Position numbers and translations under genes: made by a program. This document shows positions 11,633 to 21,000 of a DNA stretch of 64,000 nucleotides, piece after piece. Positions within the stretch are counted from its first letter, which is position 1; each line of letters opens with the position of its first letter. The notes beneath the pieces are model-generated. The model ran no database searches. It had not been told where the DNA came from and was given only the letters and a program-made list of their open reading frames with translations. Origin of the DNA: Oceanidesulfovibrio indonesiensis (GTDB lineage: Bacteria > Desulfobacterota > Desulfovibrionia > Desulfovibrionales > Desulfovibrionaceae); the NCBI RefSeq assembly GCF_007625075.1, contig NZ_QMIE01000003.1, positions 291,326 to 355,325 of the forward strand, written 5' to 3'.

Positions 11633-12139
11633 CTAGCCGGGCCAGATGCGCGGTACGGCGAGCACGAGCATGGCGATGCCCAGGCCGAACTTGGCTACCA
11701 GGCCGGCGAAGTTGCCGAGCAGCGCGCCTTTGGCCGCGCGTTTCGCTTCCGGCCAGGAGCGGTCCTGCCCCAGCTCGATGATAAGGCAGCCGGCGTAGGC
11801 GCCCAGCAATGCGCCAACCACCGCTCCGAAACCGAAAAAGAACGGTGCGCCGGCTATCGCCCCGACAATCGCGCCAATGATGCCGCCCCAACCGCCCTTT
11901 GTGGATCCGCCGTACCGCTTGGCCCCGTGGTACTTGGCAAAGAATTCCACAAGCTCGCCCACCAGGCAGATGCCTGCGAGCAGCAGCATGAACGGGATCG
12001 AGATGGCCAGCTCCGGGTGCATCCAGCGCCACACGAAGATGAGGCAGAGCGCCACCCAGTTCACCGGCAGCGACACCAGATGCAGCGGCATAAGCGCCGC
12101 CAGCAGCACGATAAACAATATGGTCCAGATATGTTCCAT
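11633..12139 (-). CDS. DUF456 domain membrane protein
   Basis: The 168-residue protein starts MEHIWTILFIVLLAALMPLH; an upstream in-frame ATG at 12253 would overlap the ligase gene and add a non-hydrophobic leader, so it is rejected. Several membrane helices alternate with the glycine-rich segment GGIIGAIVGAIAGAPFFFGFGAVVGALLGA (residues about 85-115), where glycine-zipper spacing typifies DUF456. YGGSTKGGWGG just before it is a family signature. Function is unknown. Confidence 0.85.
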   Translation of the reverse strand: MEHIWTILFIVLLAALMPLHLVSLPVNWVALCLIFVWRWMHPELAISIPFMLLLAGICLVGELVEFFAKYHGAKRYGGSTKGGWGGIIGAIVGAIAGAPFFFGFGAVVGALLGAYAGCLIIELGQDRSWPEAKRAAKGALLGNFAGLVAKFGLGIAMLVLAVPRIWPG

Positions 12140-12224
12140 AGTAGGATGCGTCCAGATTATTGCGACTTCACACTGGTCTTTGGAAGACAGCGTCCCCCCA
12201 AAACCACCAACGTAAAAAAGCTGT

Positions 12225-13526
12225 TCAGCCTTGCTTGTCGCGCATGTCGACAACGCGGGAAGCCTTGCCGTCGCTGGTCGGAAGGCTCTTGGCCTCCACG
12301 AGCTCGATACGCGGCGTCACCAGCAGCTCGTTGCGCAGGAGCCCGGCGATGCGTTTCTGAATGGAGCCGAGCGCGCGCATGTCTTCCACAAAGAACTCTT
12401 CCTTGATCTCCACGCGTACAGTGAGCTGGTCGATGAAGCCTTCCCGGTGCAGGACGATCTGATAGTTCTGCGCCACTTCGGGCACCGCCAGCAGCACCTG
12501 CTCGATCTGCATGGGGTAGATGTTCACACCCTTGATGATGAGCATGTCGTCCGCCCGGCCGGCAATGCGGTCGATACGGCGGTGCGTGCGGCCGCAGGCG
12601 CATTCGCCAGGGATGAACCGGGTGAGGTCGCGCGTGCGATAGCGCAATAGCGGCATGGCCTCGCGGGTCAGGGTGGTCATCACCAGCTCGCCCACCTCGC
12701 CCTCGGCCACGGGCTCCAGCGTCTCGGGGTTGAGGATTTCTGCGATATAGGAATCTTCCCAGAGGTGCATGCCGTCCTGGTGCTCACATTCGAAGGCCAC
12801 GCCCGGCCCGTTCATTTCCGAAAGACCGTAGGAGTTGAACGCCTTGAGGCCGAGCATCTCCTCGATGCGGCGGCGCGCTTCTTCGGAATGCGGCTCCGCG
12901 CCGATGAGCGCGATGCGCGGCGGCAGGTCCCGCGGGTCCATGCCCTGCTCCGCCACCACCCCGGCCAGGTACAGGGCGTAGGACGGGATGATGTGCAGCG
13001 CCGTCACGTTGAAGTCGCGGATGAGCTTGAGCTGCCGTGCGGTGTTGCCCGCGCCGGCAGGGATGGTCAGGCAGCCCAGTCGCTCGGCGCCGTAGTGGAT
13101 GCCGAGGCCGCCGGTGAACAGGCCGTAGCCAGCCATGTTCTGGAAGACGTCATCCTTGCGAATGCCCGCCATGAACATGCATCGCGCCATGAGGTCGGCC
13201 CAGGTCCGCAGGTCGTTGTCCGTATGGTAGACAACGGTGGGCGAACCCGTGGTGCCGCTGGAGGCGTGCAGCCGGACAAGTTCGCGGTGCTCATCTGCGA
13301 GCATGCCGAAGGGATAGCTCTCGCGCAGATCGTCCTTGGTGGTCAGCGGCAGGCGGGATATGTCGTCCACGCTCGTGATGGAGTCGGGGTCCACCCCTGT
13401 CTGGGCGAGTCTGGCCTTGTAGAACGGCGATTTGGCGGCGCGTTTCACGGTGCGCGCCAGCCGCCGCGACTGGACATGGGCGATTTCGTCGCGGCTCAGG
13501 ACCTCTGCGGTGTGAAAAATTTCCAT
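12225..13526 (-). CDS. Phenylacetate-CoA ligase (PaaK), copy 1
   Basis: The protein has 433 residues. It activates an aryl acid, probably phenylacetate or indoleacetate, with ATP and CoA. Features are the AMP-binding loop LHASSGTTGSPTVVYHT (about residue 87), YGLSEMNGPGVAFECEHQDG (about 238), LLRYRTRDLTRFI (about 300) with the zinc-like ECACGRTHRRIDRIAGRADDM, and the C-terminal IKGVNIYPMQIEQVL. In anaerobes such ligases often feed arylacetates from amino-acid fermentation. The start ATG is 52 bp downstream of dnaB's stop in the reading direction. A second, divergent PaaK-like gene sits at 37046-38311. Confidence 0.9.
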   Translation of the reverse strand: MEIFHTAEVLSRDEIAHVQSRRLARTVKRAAKSPFYKARLAQTGVDPDSITSVDDISRLPLTTKDDLRESYPFGMLADEHRELVRLHASSGTTGSPTVVYHTDNDLRTWADLMARCMFMAGIRKDDVFQNMAGYGLFTGGLGIHYGAERLGCLTIPAGAGNTARQLKLIRDFNVTALHIIPSYALYLAGVVAEQGMDPRDLPPRIALIGAEPHSEEARRRIEEMLGLKAFNSYGLSEMNGPGVAFECEHQDGMHLWEDSYIAEILNPETLEPVAEGEVGELVMTTLTREAMPLLRYRTRDLTRFIPGECACGRTHRRIDRIAGRADDMLIIKGVNIYPMQIEQVLLAVPEVAQNYQIVLHREGFIDQLTVRVEIKEEFFVEDMRALGSIQKRIAGLLRNELLVTPRIELVEAKSLPTSDGKASRVVDMRDKQG

Positions 13527-13578
13527 GCATGACCTCGAAAAAAGAGAAGTGGAACGAAAGTGGAGTCGGCGAAAACGG

Positions 13579-15027
13579 TCAGGCTGTGGGCATGCCGCTC
13601 AGCTCCGGCGGCGGAGCGTAGTCAGCCAGTTCCTCGAAGGCCGTGCTGGAGTCGAGGAACGCCAGATGCACTTCGCCGGTGGGACCGTTGCGCTGCTTGC
13701 CGATGATGATGTCCGCTATGCCCTTTCTCGGATTGTCGTCCTTCTTGTTGTACACGTCGTCGCGGTAGATGAAGATGATCACGTCGGCGTCCTGCTCGAT
13801 GGCGCCGGATTCACGCAGGTCGGAAAGGACCGGCTTCTTGTCGCTGCGTTCTTCCACCTTGCGGTTGAGCTGCGACAAAGCGAGCACGGGCACGTTTATC
13901 TCTTTGGCCAGTGCCTTGAGAGAACGGGAGATTTCCGAGATCTCCTGCTCGCGCGAATCGATACGGCGCCCTGCGCGCATGAGCTGGAGGTAATCCACCA
14001 GGACGAGGCCCAGGTCGTGCTCCATTTTGAGCCGGCGCGAACGGCCGCGGAGCTCCACTGTGGACAGAGACGGCGTGTCGTCGATGAATATGGGCGCGCG
14101 GGACAGGTGGTCGGCAGCGTCGTAGAGCCGCGACCAGTCGTCGTCGTTGATGAAGCCGCGTCGCAGGCTGCCCAGGTTCACCTTGCCCCAGGCGCAGAGC
14201 ATGCGTTGCATGAGCTGTTCTTTGGACATTTCCAATGAGTAGATGGCCGTCGGCGTGTCCGCCATGATGGCCGCCCGCATTGCAACGTTGAGGGCAAAGG
14301 CCGTCTTGCCCATGGCGGGCCGGGCCGCAATGATGACGAGGTCCGAGGGCTGGAACCCGCCGGTCAGCTCGTTGAGCTTCTGATATCCGCTGGAAACTCC
14401 CGTCACCAGATCCTTGCGCTCCACGCGCGCGGTCAGGTCCTTGAATACACTGTCCACGAGCTGTTTGGAGTGGGCGAAAACCGAGCCTGAACTGCGCTCT
14501 GCAATCTTGAAGACGGCCTGTTCGGCCTCTTCGAGGATAGCCTCCACCTCCTTGCCGCCCTCGAAGCTGGAAGCGATGATGCTTGTGCCCGCCTCGATGA
14601 GCTCGCGCTGCACGGCTTTGTCGCGCACGATCTTTGCGTGATAGTTGGCGTTGGACGCCGAAATGACGGATTGAGCGAGTTCGCCCAGGTACGACGCGCC
14701 GCCCACCTGCTCCAGTTCGCCGCTGTTTTTCAGGTGCTCGGCCACCGTGACAAGGTCGATGGGGGTGGATTTTGAGTAAAGATCCAGGAATGCTCGATAG
14801 ATGAACTGATGCGCAGGGTAATAGAAGTCTTCCTCCGCCAGGATATCCACCAGGGAGTGGAACACGCTGGACTTGAGAAAGATGCCGCCCAGAACAGCCT
14901 GTTCCGCCTCCAGGCTGTGCGGAGGCACCTTGCGCAGCAGGTCGGTGGCGCCGGCTTCCGGCCGTTTGGACGAAGGCCGGCCGGAAGGACCGCCGGATTT
15001 GCCGGATTTGTATGACGTGTCGCTCAT
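13579..15027 (-). CDS. dnaB: Replicative DNA helicase DnaB
   Basis: This 482-residue hexameric helicase has an N-terminal domain (PHSLEAEQAVLGGIFL, residues about 36-51) and a RecA-fold motor. The Walker A is IIAARPAMGKTAFALN near residue 235. Walker B is LVLVDYLQLMRAG, followed by EISEISRSLKALAKEINVPVLALSQLNRKVEER (about 365-400). A basic, Ser/Gly-rich leader of about 30 residues precedes the conserved start. It lies downstream of rpsF-rpsR-rplI, a widely conserved order, but a terminator and a 317-bp gap separate it from rplI. It probably has its own promoter there. Confidence 0.95.
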   Translation of the reverse strand: MSDTSYKSGKSGGPSGRPSSKRPEAGATDLLRKVPPHSLEAEQAVLGGIFLKSSVFHSLVDILAEEDFYYPAHQFIYRAFLDLYSKSTPIDLVTVAEHLKNSGELEQVGGASYLGELAQSVISASNANYHAKIVRDKAVQRELIEAGTSIIASSFEGGKEVEAILEEAEQAVFKIAERSSGSVFAHSKQLVDSVFKDLTARVERKDLVTGVSSGYQKLNELTGGFQPSDLVIIAARPAMGKTAFALNVAMRAAIMADTPTAIYSLEMSKEQLMQRMLCAWGKVNLGSLRRGFINDDDWSRLYDAADHLSRAPIFIDDTPSLSTVELRGRSRRLKMEHDLGLVLVDYLQLMRAGRRIDSREQEISEISRSLKALAKEINVPVLALSQLNRKVEERSDKKPVLSDLRESGAIEQDADVIIFIYRDDVYNKKDDNPRKGIADIIIGKQRNGPTGEVHLAFLDSSTAFEELADYAPPPELSGMPTA

Positions 15028-15184
15028 GGCGTCGGAGCTTACCCCCTTCGTCCGCCGCTGGCAAAGGATACGCGCGCCGGAGAAAAGTCGCGTTTACACA
15101 TTGAAACAGCTGGAATCCCTCCCCGCCAGATATTCCATTTTGTGACAGGAAAGGCGGGGTCCGCGCGAAGGAAATCTATCCAAG

Positions 15185-15198
15185 GACAATCGATTGTC
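15185..15198. promoter_or_regulatory. Perfect 14-bp palindrome upstream of dnaB
   Basis: GACAATCGATTGTC is its own reverse complement and lies 157 bp upstream of the dnaB start. It could be an operator; no cognate regulator is evident. Confidence 0.35.
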
Positions 15199-15256
15199 GC
15201 GCGGGGTGAGCCTGATGCCGCCCCGATGCGAAAGGGCATTGTCAGAATGGCTTCCC

Positions 15257-15300
15257 AAAAAAAGCGGGCCGGGGCCGAACACTGCCGGCGCCGGCCCGCT
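15257..15300 (-). terminator. Terminator after rpsF-rpsR-rplI
   Basis: On the minus strand a GC-rich stem (AGCGGGCCGG paired with CCGGCCCGCT) is followed by seven T residues. It lies about 45 bp past the rplI stop and separates that operon from dnaB. Confidence 0.85.
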
Positions 15301-15344
15301 ACTGCATTGCATCTGTGGGGTCGGATGCGGACCACCCAGGCGAA

Positions 15345-15971
15345 CTAGGCGTTCTCGTCCGACTCCTCTGTGGGTTCGACAGGCTCGGTCACGCCGGGAG
15401 TACCGGCCTCGGCCGGGGCAGCCTCTTCTTCCTCGGCCCCCACGGCGGCGAGGGCTTCGCCGGCTTCCTCAGCGCGGCGCTGGGCTTCCATCTCCTCCAC
15501 TTCTTCCACGGTGCCGCCGAAACGGATGACCTTCACGGTCACGAATTCCTCCACACCGGGATAGGGGCGGTAGGGCACCTCGTAGATGCCGAGGGCGCGG
15601 ATGGGCTCGTCGAGCAGGAGCTTGCGACGGTCGATCTTCTCGTCCTCCACGCCGGTGGCTGCGGCAATGGCGTTGGCGATGTCGTTCGTCGTGACGGAGC
15701 CGTACAGGCGATCGTTCTCGCCAACGCGCACCTCGATGACGATATCCGCAGCGGCAGCCTTGGAGGCGACGTCCTGGGCCTCGGCCTTGGCGGAGTCCAT
15801 CTTGGCCTGCAGCTTCTTGCGATCGAGCTCGAACGCCTTGAGGTTCGAATCGGAAGCGGGCATGGCAAGGCCCTGGGGAATCAGATAATTGCGGCCATAT
15901 CCAGGCTTCACCGTGACGATATCGCCAAGGGAGCCAAGATTGTCCACATCTGCTCTGAGTATGAGCTTCAT
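15345..15971 (-). CDS. rplI: Ribosomal protein bL9 with long acidic tail
   Basis: Large-subunit protein L9 of 208 residues; the usual length is about 150. Residues 1-40 are the N-terminal RNA-binding domain (MKLILRADVDNLGSLGDIVT, PGYGRNYLIPQGLA). A connecting helix and a C-terminal domain follow, ending near VKVIRFGG (about 152). Residues 152-208 are an extra Glu/Ala/Pro-rich acidic tail. Such tails occur in some Desulfovibrio-type L9 proteins as far as I recall; their role is unknown. Third gene of the rpsF-rpsR-rplI operon, 12 bp after rpsR. Confidence 0.95.
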   Translation of the reverse strand: MKLILRADVDNLGSLGDIVTVKPGYGRNYLIPQGLAMPASDSNLKAFELDRKKLQAKMDSAKAEAQDVASKAAAADIVIEVRVGENDRLYGSVTTNDIANAIAAATGVEDEKIDRRKLLLDEPIRALGIYEVPYRPYPGVEEFVTVKVIRFGGTVEEVEEMEAQRRAEEAGEALAAVGAEEEEAAPAEAGTPGVTEPVEPTEESDENA

Positions 15972-15983
15972 GGCATATTCCTC

Positions 15984-16247
15984 CTACAGTCCCGTCTTCT
16001 TGAGCACCTCGCTCGAATGCGTGGCCGTGTAGTACAGGAGGGCCATCTGCCGGGCGCGCTTGATTTCCGTGGTGAGCCGGCGCTGATGCTTTGCGCAGGT
16101 GCCGGTAATGCGGCGGGCGATGATCTTGCCCCGCTCCGTGGTGAAGTCCTTCAGGATGTCGGGACGCTTATAGTCCAGGGGCAGTTCGGGATTCGCGCAG
16201 AAACGGCAGAATTTCCGCCGGGGTGCAAAACGTTTCTTGAATGCCAT
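15984..16247 (-). CDS. rpsR: Ribosomal protein bS18 (zinc-type)
   Basis: The 87-residue protein begins [20 protein letters not shown]; a longer start at 16286 would run into the rpsF end and is rejected. The CXXC at residues 14-17 with the later TCAKHQRR supplies a C/C/C/H set typical of the zinc-binding S18 form. It pairs with S6 on the small-subunit platform. It starts one base after the rpsF stop. Confidence 0.96.
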   Translation of the reverse strand: MAFKKRFAPRRKFCRFCANPELPLDYKRPDILKDFTTERGKIIARRITGTCAKHQRRLTTEIKRARQMALLYYTATHSSEVLKKTGL

Positions 16248-16248
16248 G

Positions 16249-16566
16249 TTACGCCGCCTCCTCGCTGGTGGGCTCGTACTCCGCATCGAGCTGCACGGTA
16301 ACGAACTTGAAGATACCTTCGGTGATACGAATGATACGCTCGAGTTCCTGCACGGCCTTTCCGTCGACGGCGTATTCCAGCCGGTAGTAGTGGCCGCGCA
16401 TGACCTTGCGCACGGGGTACGCGAGCTCGCGCATGCCCCAATCGTCCTCAGCGAGAATGGATGCGCCTTCGCGCTCCAGCACTCCCTTGAGGTTGTCCAG
16501 AACAGCCTGCATCTCCTCGCTCGAGAGCTCCGGGCTCAAGAGGAGAAGAGTCTCGTACTTTCGCAT
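16249..16566 (-). CDS. rpsF: Ribosomal protein bS6
   Basis: This 105-residue platform protein of the 30S subunit starts [20 protein letters not shown] and contains [21 protein letters not shown], as expected for S6. It lacks the long acidic tail seen in E. coli. First gene of rpsF-rpsR-rplI; GGAGG lies 6 bases upstream of the ATG, and a promoter candidate sits at 16648-16674. Confidence 0.96.
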   Translation of the reverse strand: MRKYETLLLLSPELSSEEMQAVLDNLKGVLEREGASILAEDDWGMRELAYPVRKVMRGHYYRLEYAVDGKAVQELERIIRITEGIFKFVTVQLDAEYEPTSEEAA

Positions 16567-16647
16567 GAGTAGCCTCCTTGCGGTCTATGGCCCTCCGCGC
16601 GCCCAGGCTGGGAAGGAGCTGGCGGAGAGCAAGGTGGAAACGAGCTG

Positions 16648-16674
16648 CTTATAGCTTCTGTTCGTCCATGTCAA
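16648..16674 (-). promoter_or_regulatory. Candidate sigma-70 promoter for rpsF operon
   Basis: On the minus strand TTGACA (16674-16669) is followed after 15 bp by TATAAG (16653-16648). The boxes are strong but the spacing is 2 bp short of ideal. It lies about 80 bp upstream of rpsF. Confidence 0.5.
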
Positions 16675-16740
16675 GCATCCGGACGCGTTCGCCCATGTAC
16701 ACGCACCGATTGAGGCTCCCCGATACAATGTTCGGCGGGA

Positions 16741-17904
16741 TCACGTTTCGCCCACAAACTCGCGGCGGTTGAGCCCCAGCAGGCAGAAGACTTCGTAAGG
16801 TATGGTCCCCCACCAACCGGCCAGTTCCTCGGATGTAACGCCAGTGTCGCCGTCGCCGCCGAGCACGCAGGCGTACTGTCCAGGCTTCACGCCCTCGATG
16901 TGGCTCACGTCCACGGCGGTCATCTGCATGCAGACCCGGCCTACGATGCGCGCCCGCCGGCCGTGTATCTGCACCTCGGCCTTGTTGGAGAGTCCGCGGG
17001 AATAGCCGTCCGCATAGCCTATGCCGAGCACGGCCACGGTCATATTCTCCTGCGCGGTGAACGTGCGGCCGTAGCTGATGGACTCGCCCTTCCCGAGCCT
17101 GTGCACCTGATACACCGGCGCTTCCACGCGCATCACCTGCCGGAGACCTGCGCCCTTTTCCTCCCACACCGTGCCTGCAAAAGGATTGGCGCCGTACATG
17201 GCGATACCCACCCGCGCGCCGTCCATGGCCAGATCGGGATATCCGATGAGCCCGGCCGAATTCGCGATGCTCGCGCGGACAGGAAACCCGGCCGCACGGA
17301 CTTTATCCACGAACGCGGCGAAGCGACGGGCCTGGGCCCGCACGAACGATTCCTGCTGCGGATCATCCGCCGTGGCCAGATGCGAAACCGCCCAGACCGG
17401 CCGGACATTGGGGTGGGACGCCAGAACGTCGACGAGATCCCCGAAATCCGCGTCCGTGAACCCCAGCCGCGCCATGCCGGTATCGAACTTGAGCGCTATG
17501 TCCGCATGCAGGCCGGCCATGCGCGCCGCCGCGGCAAGGGGACGTATCTGCCCTGTGCGCGAGACCACTGGCGTCAGTGCGTGCTCCAGACACAGGGCCT
17601 CGTCCCGGGAATGCTGGTTGCCCAGCAGAATAAGAATGCGTCCGCCCACACCGGCTTCGCGCAGGTTCGCGCCCTCCTCAGCCGTGCCTACGGCGTAGGT
17701 GGTGGGCGAGCCGGTTGCGACCGCACGGCTGCGCAGCGACTCCAGGGCATGCGCGCATTCGCACAAGCCGTGGCCATACGCATCGGCCTTGATGACGGGA
17801 ATGGTCCGGGCGGACTCGGGCGACATGGACTGCAGCAACGCGTAGTTCGCGCACAGGGCGTCCAGGTCGATTATGCAGCGCAGATGGTTGTACTCGATAG
17901 TCAT
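16741..17904 (-). CDS. alr: Alanine racemase
   Basis: This PLP enzyme of 387 residues makes D-alanine for peptidoglycan. The start is the ATG at 17904 (MTIEYNHLRCIIDLDALCANY). The frame stays open upstream to 19512, but that part is antisense to glutamate dehydrogenase. Motifs: PVIKADAYGHGL with the PLP lysine (about residue 39), DTGMARLGF, and the second catalytic tyrosine in VGIAMYGANPF. RIVGRVCMQMTAVDV and GTIPYEVFCLLGLNRRE close the C-terminal domain. It is divergent from the GDH gene, 141 bp apart. Confidence 0.93.
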   Translation of the reverse strand: MTIEYNHLRCIIDLDALCANYALLQSMSPESARTIPVIKADAYGHGLCECAHALESLRSRAVATGSPTTYAVGTAEEGANLREAGVGGRILILLGNQHSRDEALCLEHALTPVVSRTGQIRPLAAAARMAGLHADIALKFDTGMARLGFTDADFGDLVDVLASHPNVRPVWAVSHLATADDPQQESFVRAQARRFAAFVDKVRAAGFPVRASIANSAGLIGYPDLAMDGARVGIAMYGANPFAGTVWEEKGAGLRQVMRVEAPVYQVHRLGKGESISYGRTFTAQENMTVAVLGIGYADGYSRGLSNKAEVQIHGRRARIVGRVCMQMTAVDVSHIEGVKPGQYACVLGGDGDTGVTSEELAGWWGTIPYEVFCLLGLNRREFVGET

Positions 17905-18045
17905 GCGGAGAACCTCCAGGCCCAGGAGGTACTCCCCCCCGCCTTCTTGGGCAAGGGTCTGTTCGCGATGCGTCCATTGACCCGGCGCACCGTCCGTAGC
18001 AGTATGCAATTCTCGTTCGTCTCCCACCAACCCAAGGAGCACGGC

Positions 18046-21000
18046 ATGCCCGACGACGCCCCCGACCTCTCGCCGGACCATTTTCTGGAACGCGTCACCG
18101 AGTCCCTCGGCCGGGAAACCGCGGCGGTCGTGCCGTGGTTTCTGGAAAACATGCCCTCTTACTACTTCCGGAGCCATTCCGAAGACGAAATCACCCGCCA
18201 CCTCATGGCCCTGGCGTCCGGCAGGATGACCAGCGAGACGGCAATCGACCTCGCCCACTGCGAACCCGGGGATTTCCCGTGCCGGGCGCGCAAAGGCCAG
18301 GTGCTCGCTTTGCACGATTCCCGGCGCAACCTCGTCACCTACATTTCGCCTTCCACGCCCAGCAGCCTGGAGGCGGTGATGGAGCGGCACGACGACTTCA
18401 ACCTGCATACCGCGCGACTCTACGAGAGCCTGGACAAGGCGATCCGTCTGGACACTCTGCTGCTCGACCCGCAACAGCCGACAGACCCCGACTCCGACGA
18501 ATTCGCCGCAGCCGTGCAGGCCATGCGCGAGCGTGTGGGCGGCGATCCCGAAGCATGCGGCATTCCGGCGGCGTATGCCGCGGACTGGGAAGAGCGCTTC
18601 AGGCGGATGCTTGCCGGCGCGAGCAGGGACTACGTGGCCAAGTTCGACTCTGAGCGCAGCCTGCGCCACCTGAACGCCGCCCTCAGCCTGGCTGATGCCG
18701 ATCCTGAAGGTGCGGAGATCCGGTGCGAAATGTTGCCCAAAGACGGTGAGAGCCGCATCCTCTTGGTCATGGCCGATCCGCCGCCCACGGCACTGCTCTC
18801 CATGGTGGTTCGCGTGCTCCTCCGCCATGGAGCCGCGATCCACCGCGGTTATCTCGACCGTTTCGCCTCTGCCGGACCAGAGTTCCGCGAAGAAACCGGC
18901 CGCCGCGGGCTGGCCGTGATGAGCTTCTACGTGTGCAGGGATGGAACGCCATTCCCGGATACCGGACCGGCGTGGGAAGCACTTTCGGGCGAGCTGGCGA
19001 GTCTCAAATGGCACGCCCCTCACGGCCTGGAAATCCTTGCCGACGAGGATGGCTGGGATCTCCGGCAGGTCATGCTGCTCATGGCCGGGTGCGAGCTGGC
19101 GCACCAGTTCCTTATTGCCGAAAACCTCTGGGCGTACACGGCGGACAACATCGTGGAGGCCGTGCTGCGCTGCCGATCCACGGCCGGGTTGGTGGTGCGA
19201 TACTTCGAAGCGCGATTCGACCCAGGCCGAGCCGATGAGCCGCAGGAAACCCAGACCCAGGCCGCGATCGCGGCCCGCGAGGCCGTCGCCGAACTGGACG
19301 ACGAGGTGGCCCGCCGGACCTTCGAGACCATGCTCGAATTTTTCGCGAACACCCTGCGCACCAACTACTTCCTGCCCGGACACCATTGCCTCGCGTTCCG
19401 CTTCGAGCCGGAGTTCCTCAAGACCGTGGGCGCAATGAACGACGGCGACGAGCTCCCCTACGGCGTCTATTTCGTGCACGGCCCCGACTCCCTGGGCTTC
19501 CATGTGCGACACCGCGCCACGGCCCGCGGGGGGTTACGCGTAGTGCCCACGCGCAAGCAGGAGCAATTCGAGCTCGAATCGAACCGGCTGTTCACGGAAG
19601 CCGCCTCCCTGGCCCGGGCCCAGCAGTTCAAAAACAAGGATATTCCGGAGGGCGGAGCCAAGGCAGTTGTGCTGCTGGGCCCCAGAGCCGATCTGGATCT
19701 CTGCGTGCGCGGATTCGTGGACGGCCTTCTGGACCTCATCGTGTATGACCCGACATCGGATCGTCGCGCGCTGCCCGGAGTGCGCGACTACATGGACCCG
19801 GAACGCGAAGAAATCCTCTATCTCGGGCCGGACGAACAAATCGCCGAGCACCACATCGTGTGGGCCGTGTCCCGCGCCAGGCAGCGCGGCTACCCCTGGC
19901 CGCAGGCCTTTATGAGCTCCAAGCCGGGCGCCGGCATCAATCACAAGGAGTACGGCGTCACCAGTCTCGGCGTGGTGGTGTATGCCTGCGAAGTACTCAA
20001 GGAATTGGGCATCAACCCCACAAATGACGTATTCCGGGTCAAACTCACCGGCGGACCGGCGGGCGATGTTGCCGGCAACGCCATCCGCCTCCTCGCGCGG
20101 GACTACCCGCACACCGCACGCATCGTGGCCGTGGCGGACGGGCATGGAGCGGCCTTCGACCCGGAGGGCCTGAACATGGACGAGTTGCTGCGCCTCGTGG
20201 AGCAGGAAACGTCCATTTCGACATTCGATTCGTCAAAACTTTCCTCCAACGACGCTTTCGTGACCGACACGGAGACCCCCGAAGGCGTACGGGCGCGCAA
20301 CACTCTCTTCGCCGTGGCCGAGGCCGAGCTGTTCATTCCTGCGGGCGGCCGGCCGGACACCCTGAACGCCAAGAACTGGCGCGCGTTTCTGAACGACGCC
20401 GGCGAGCCCACGGCGCGTGCGATCGTGGAGGGCGCGAACCTTTTCCTTTCGGCCGAAGCGCGGTCCAGCCTCGAAGACTGCGGCGTGCTCGTGGTTCCCG
20501 GGCCATCCGCCAACAAGACCGGCGTGATCTGCTCGTCCTACGAAATTCTGGGCGGACTGGTGATGGACGAGGAGGAGTTCATCGCCCACAAACAACGCTA
20601 CGTGGCCGAGGTGCTCAACATTCTGGAGGTCCGCGCACGGGACGAGGCTCGGTTGCTCTTGCGCGAACGCCGCGCCTGCGGCGCATGCGCTCCCCTTTCC
20701 GAGCTCTCGAACATGCTCTCCCGGGAGATCAACGACGCGAGCGACGCCCTGGAGCGCGCCTTCGTGCAGGAGGCCCCAGCCATCGGCTCGCTGGACGAGG
20801 ACTCGGCCTGGGCCAGACTCCTGCGCGCCTACTGCCCGCCGCTGCTCGTTGAACGGTTCGCGGAGCGCATATTGGACCGAGTGCCCCGCCGCCATCTTCT
20901 TGCCCTGCTTTCGGCCGCGGCGGCGTCGCGCATCGTGTACGCCGAAGGACTCGGCTGGCTGTCGCGCCACGCGGATATGGACTCCATGGACCACCTCGCC

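Larger units (their letters stand above)
15028..15344. other. Gene-free region between dnaB and rplI
   Basis: This 317-bp stretch is the only gene-free gap over 300 bp. It contains the rplI terminator at 15257-15300, a perfect 14-bp palindrome at 15185-15198, and the likely dnaB promoter region. I see no convincing ORF with a ribosome site. Confidence 0.6.

Noticed and set aside
17977-18003. TTGACC ... CAGTAT as a GDH promoter
   Set aside because: The -35 is good but no convincing -10 lies at 16-18 bp; listed only in the GDH note.
16900-18045. A 1415-residue plus-strand frame extending GDH upstream
   Set aside because: The upstream 382 residues are antisense to alr and show no family match; GDH has a strong AAGGAG and ATG at 18034-18048.
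17905-19512. A 923-residue minus-strand frame continuing upstream of alr
   Set aside because: It is antisense to the glutamate dehydrogenase gene, with no recognisable domain; the alr ATG at 17904 fits the family start.
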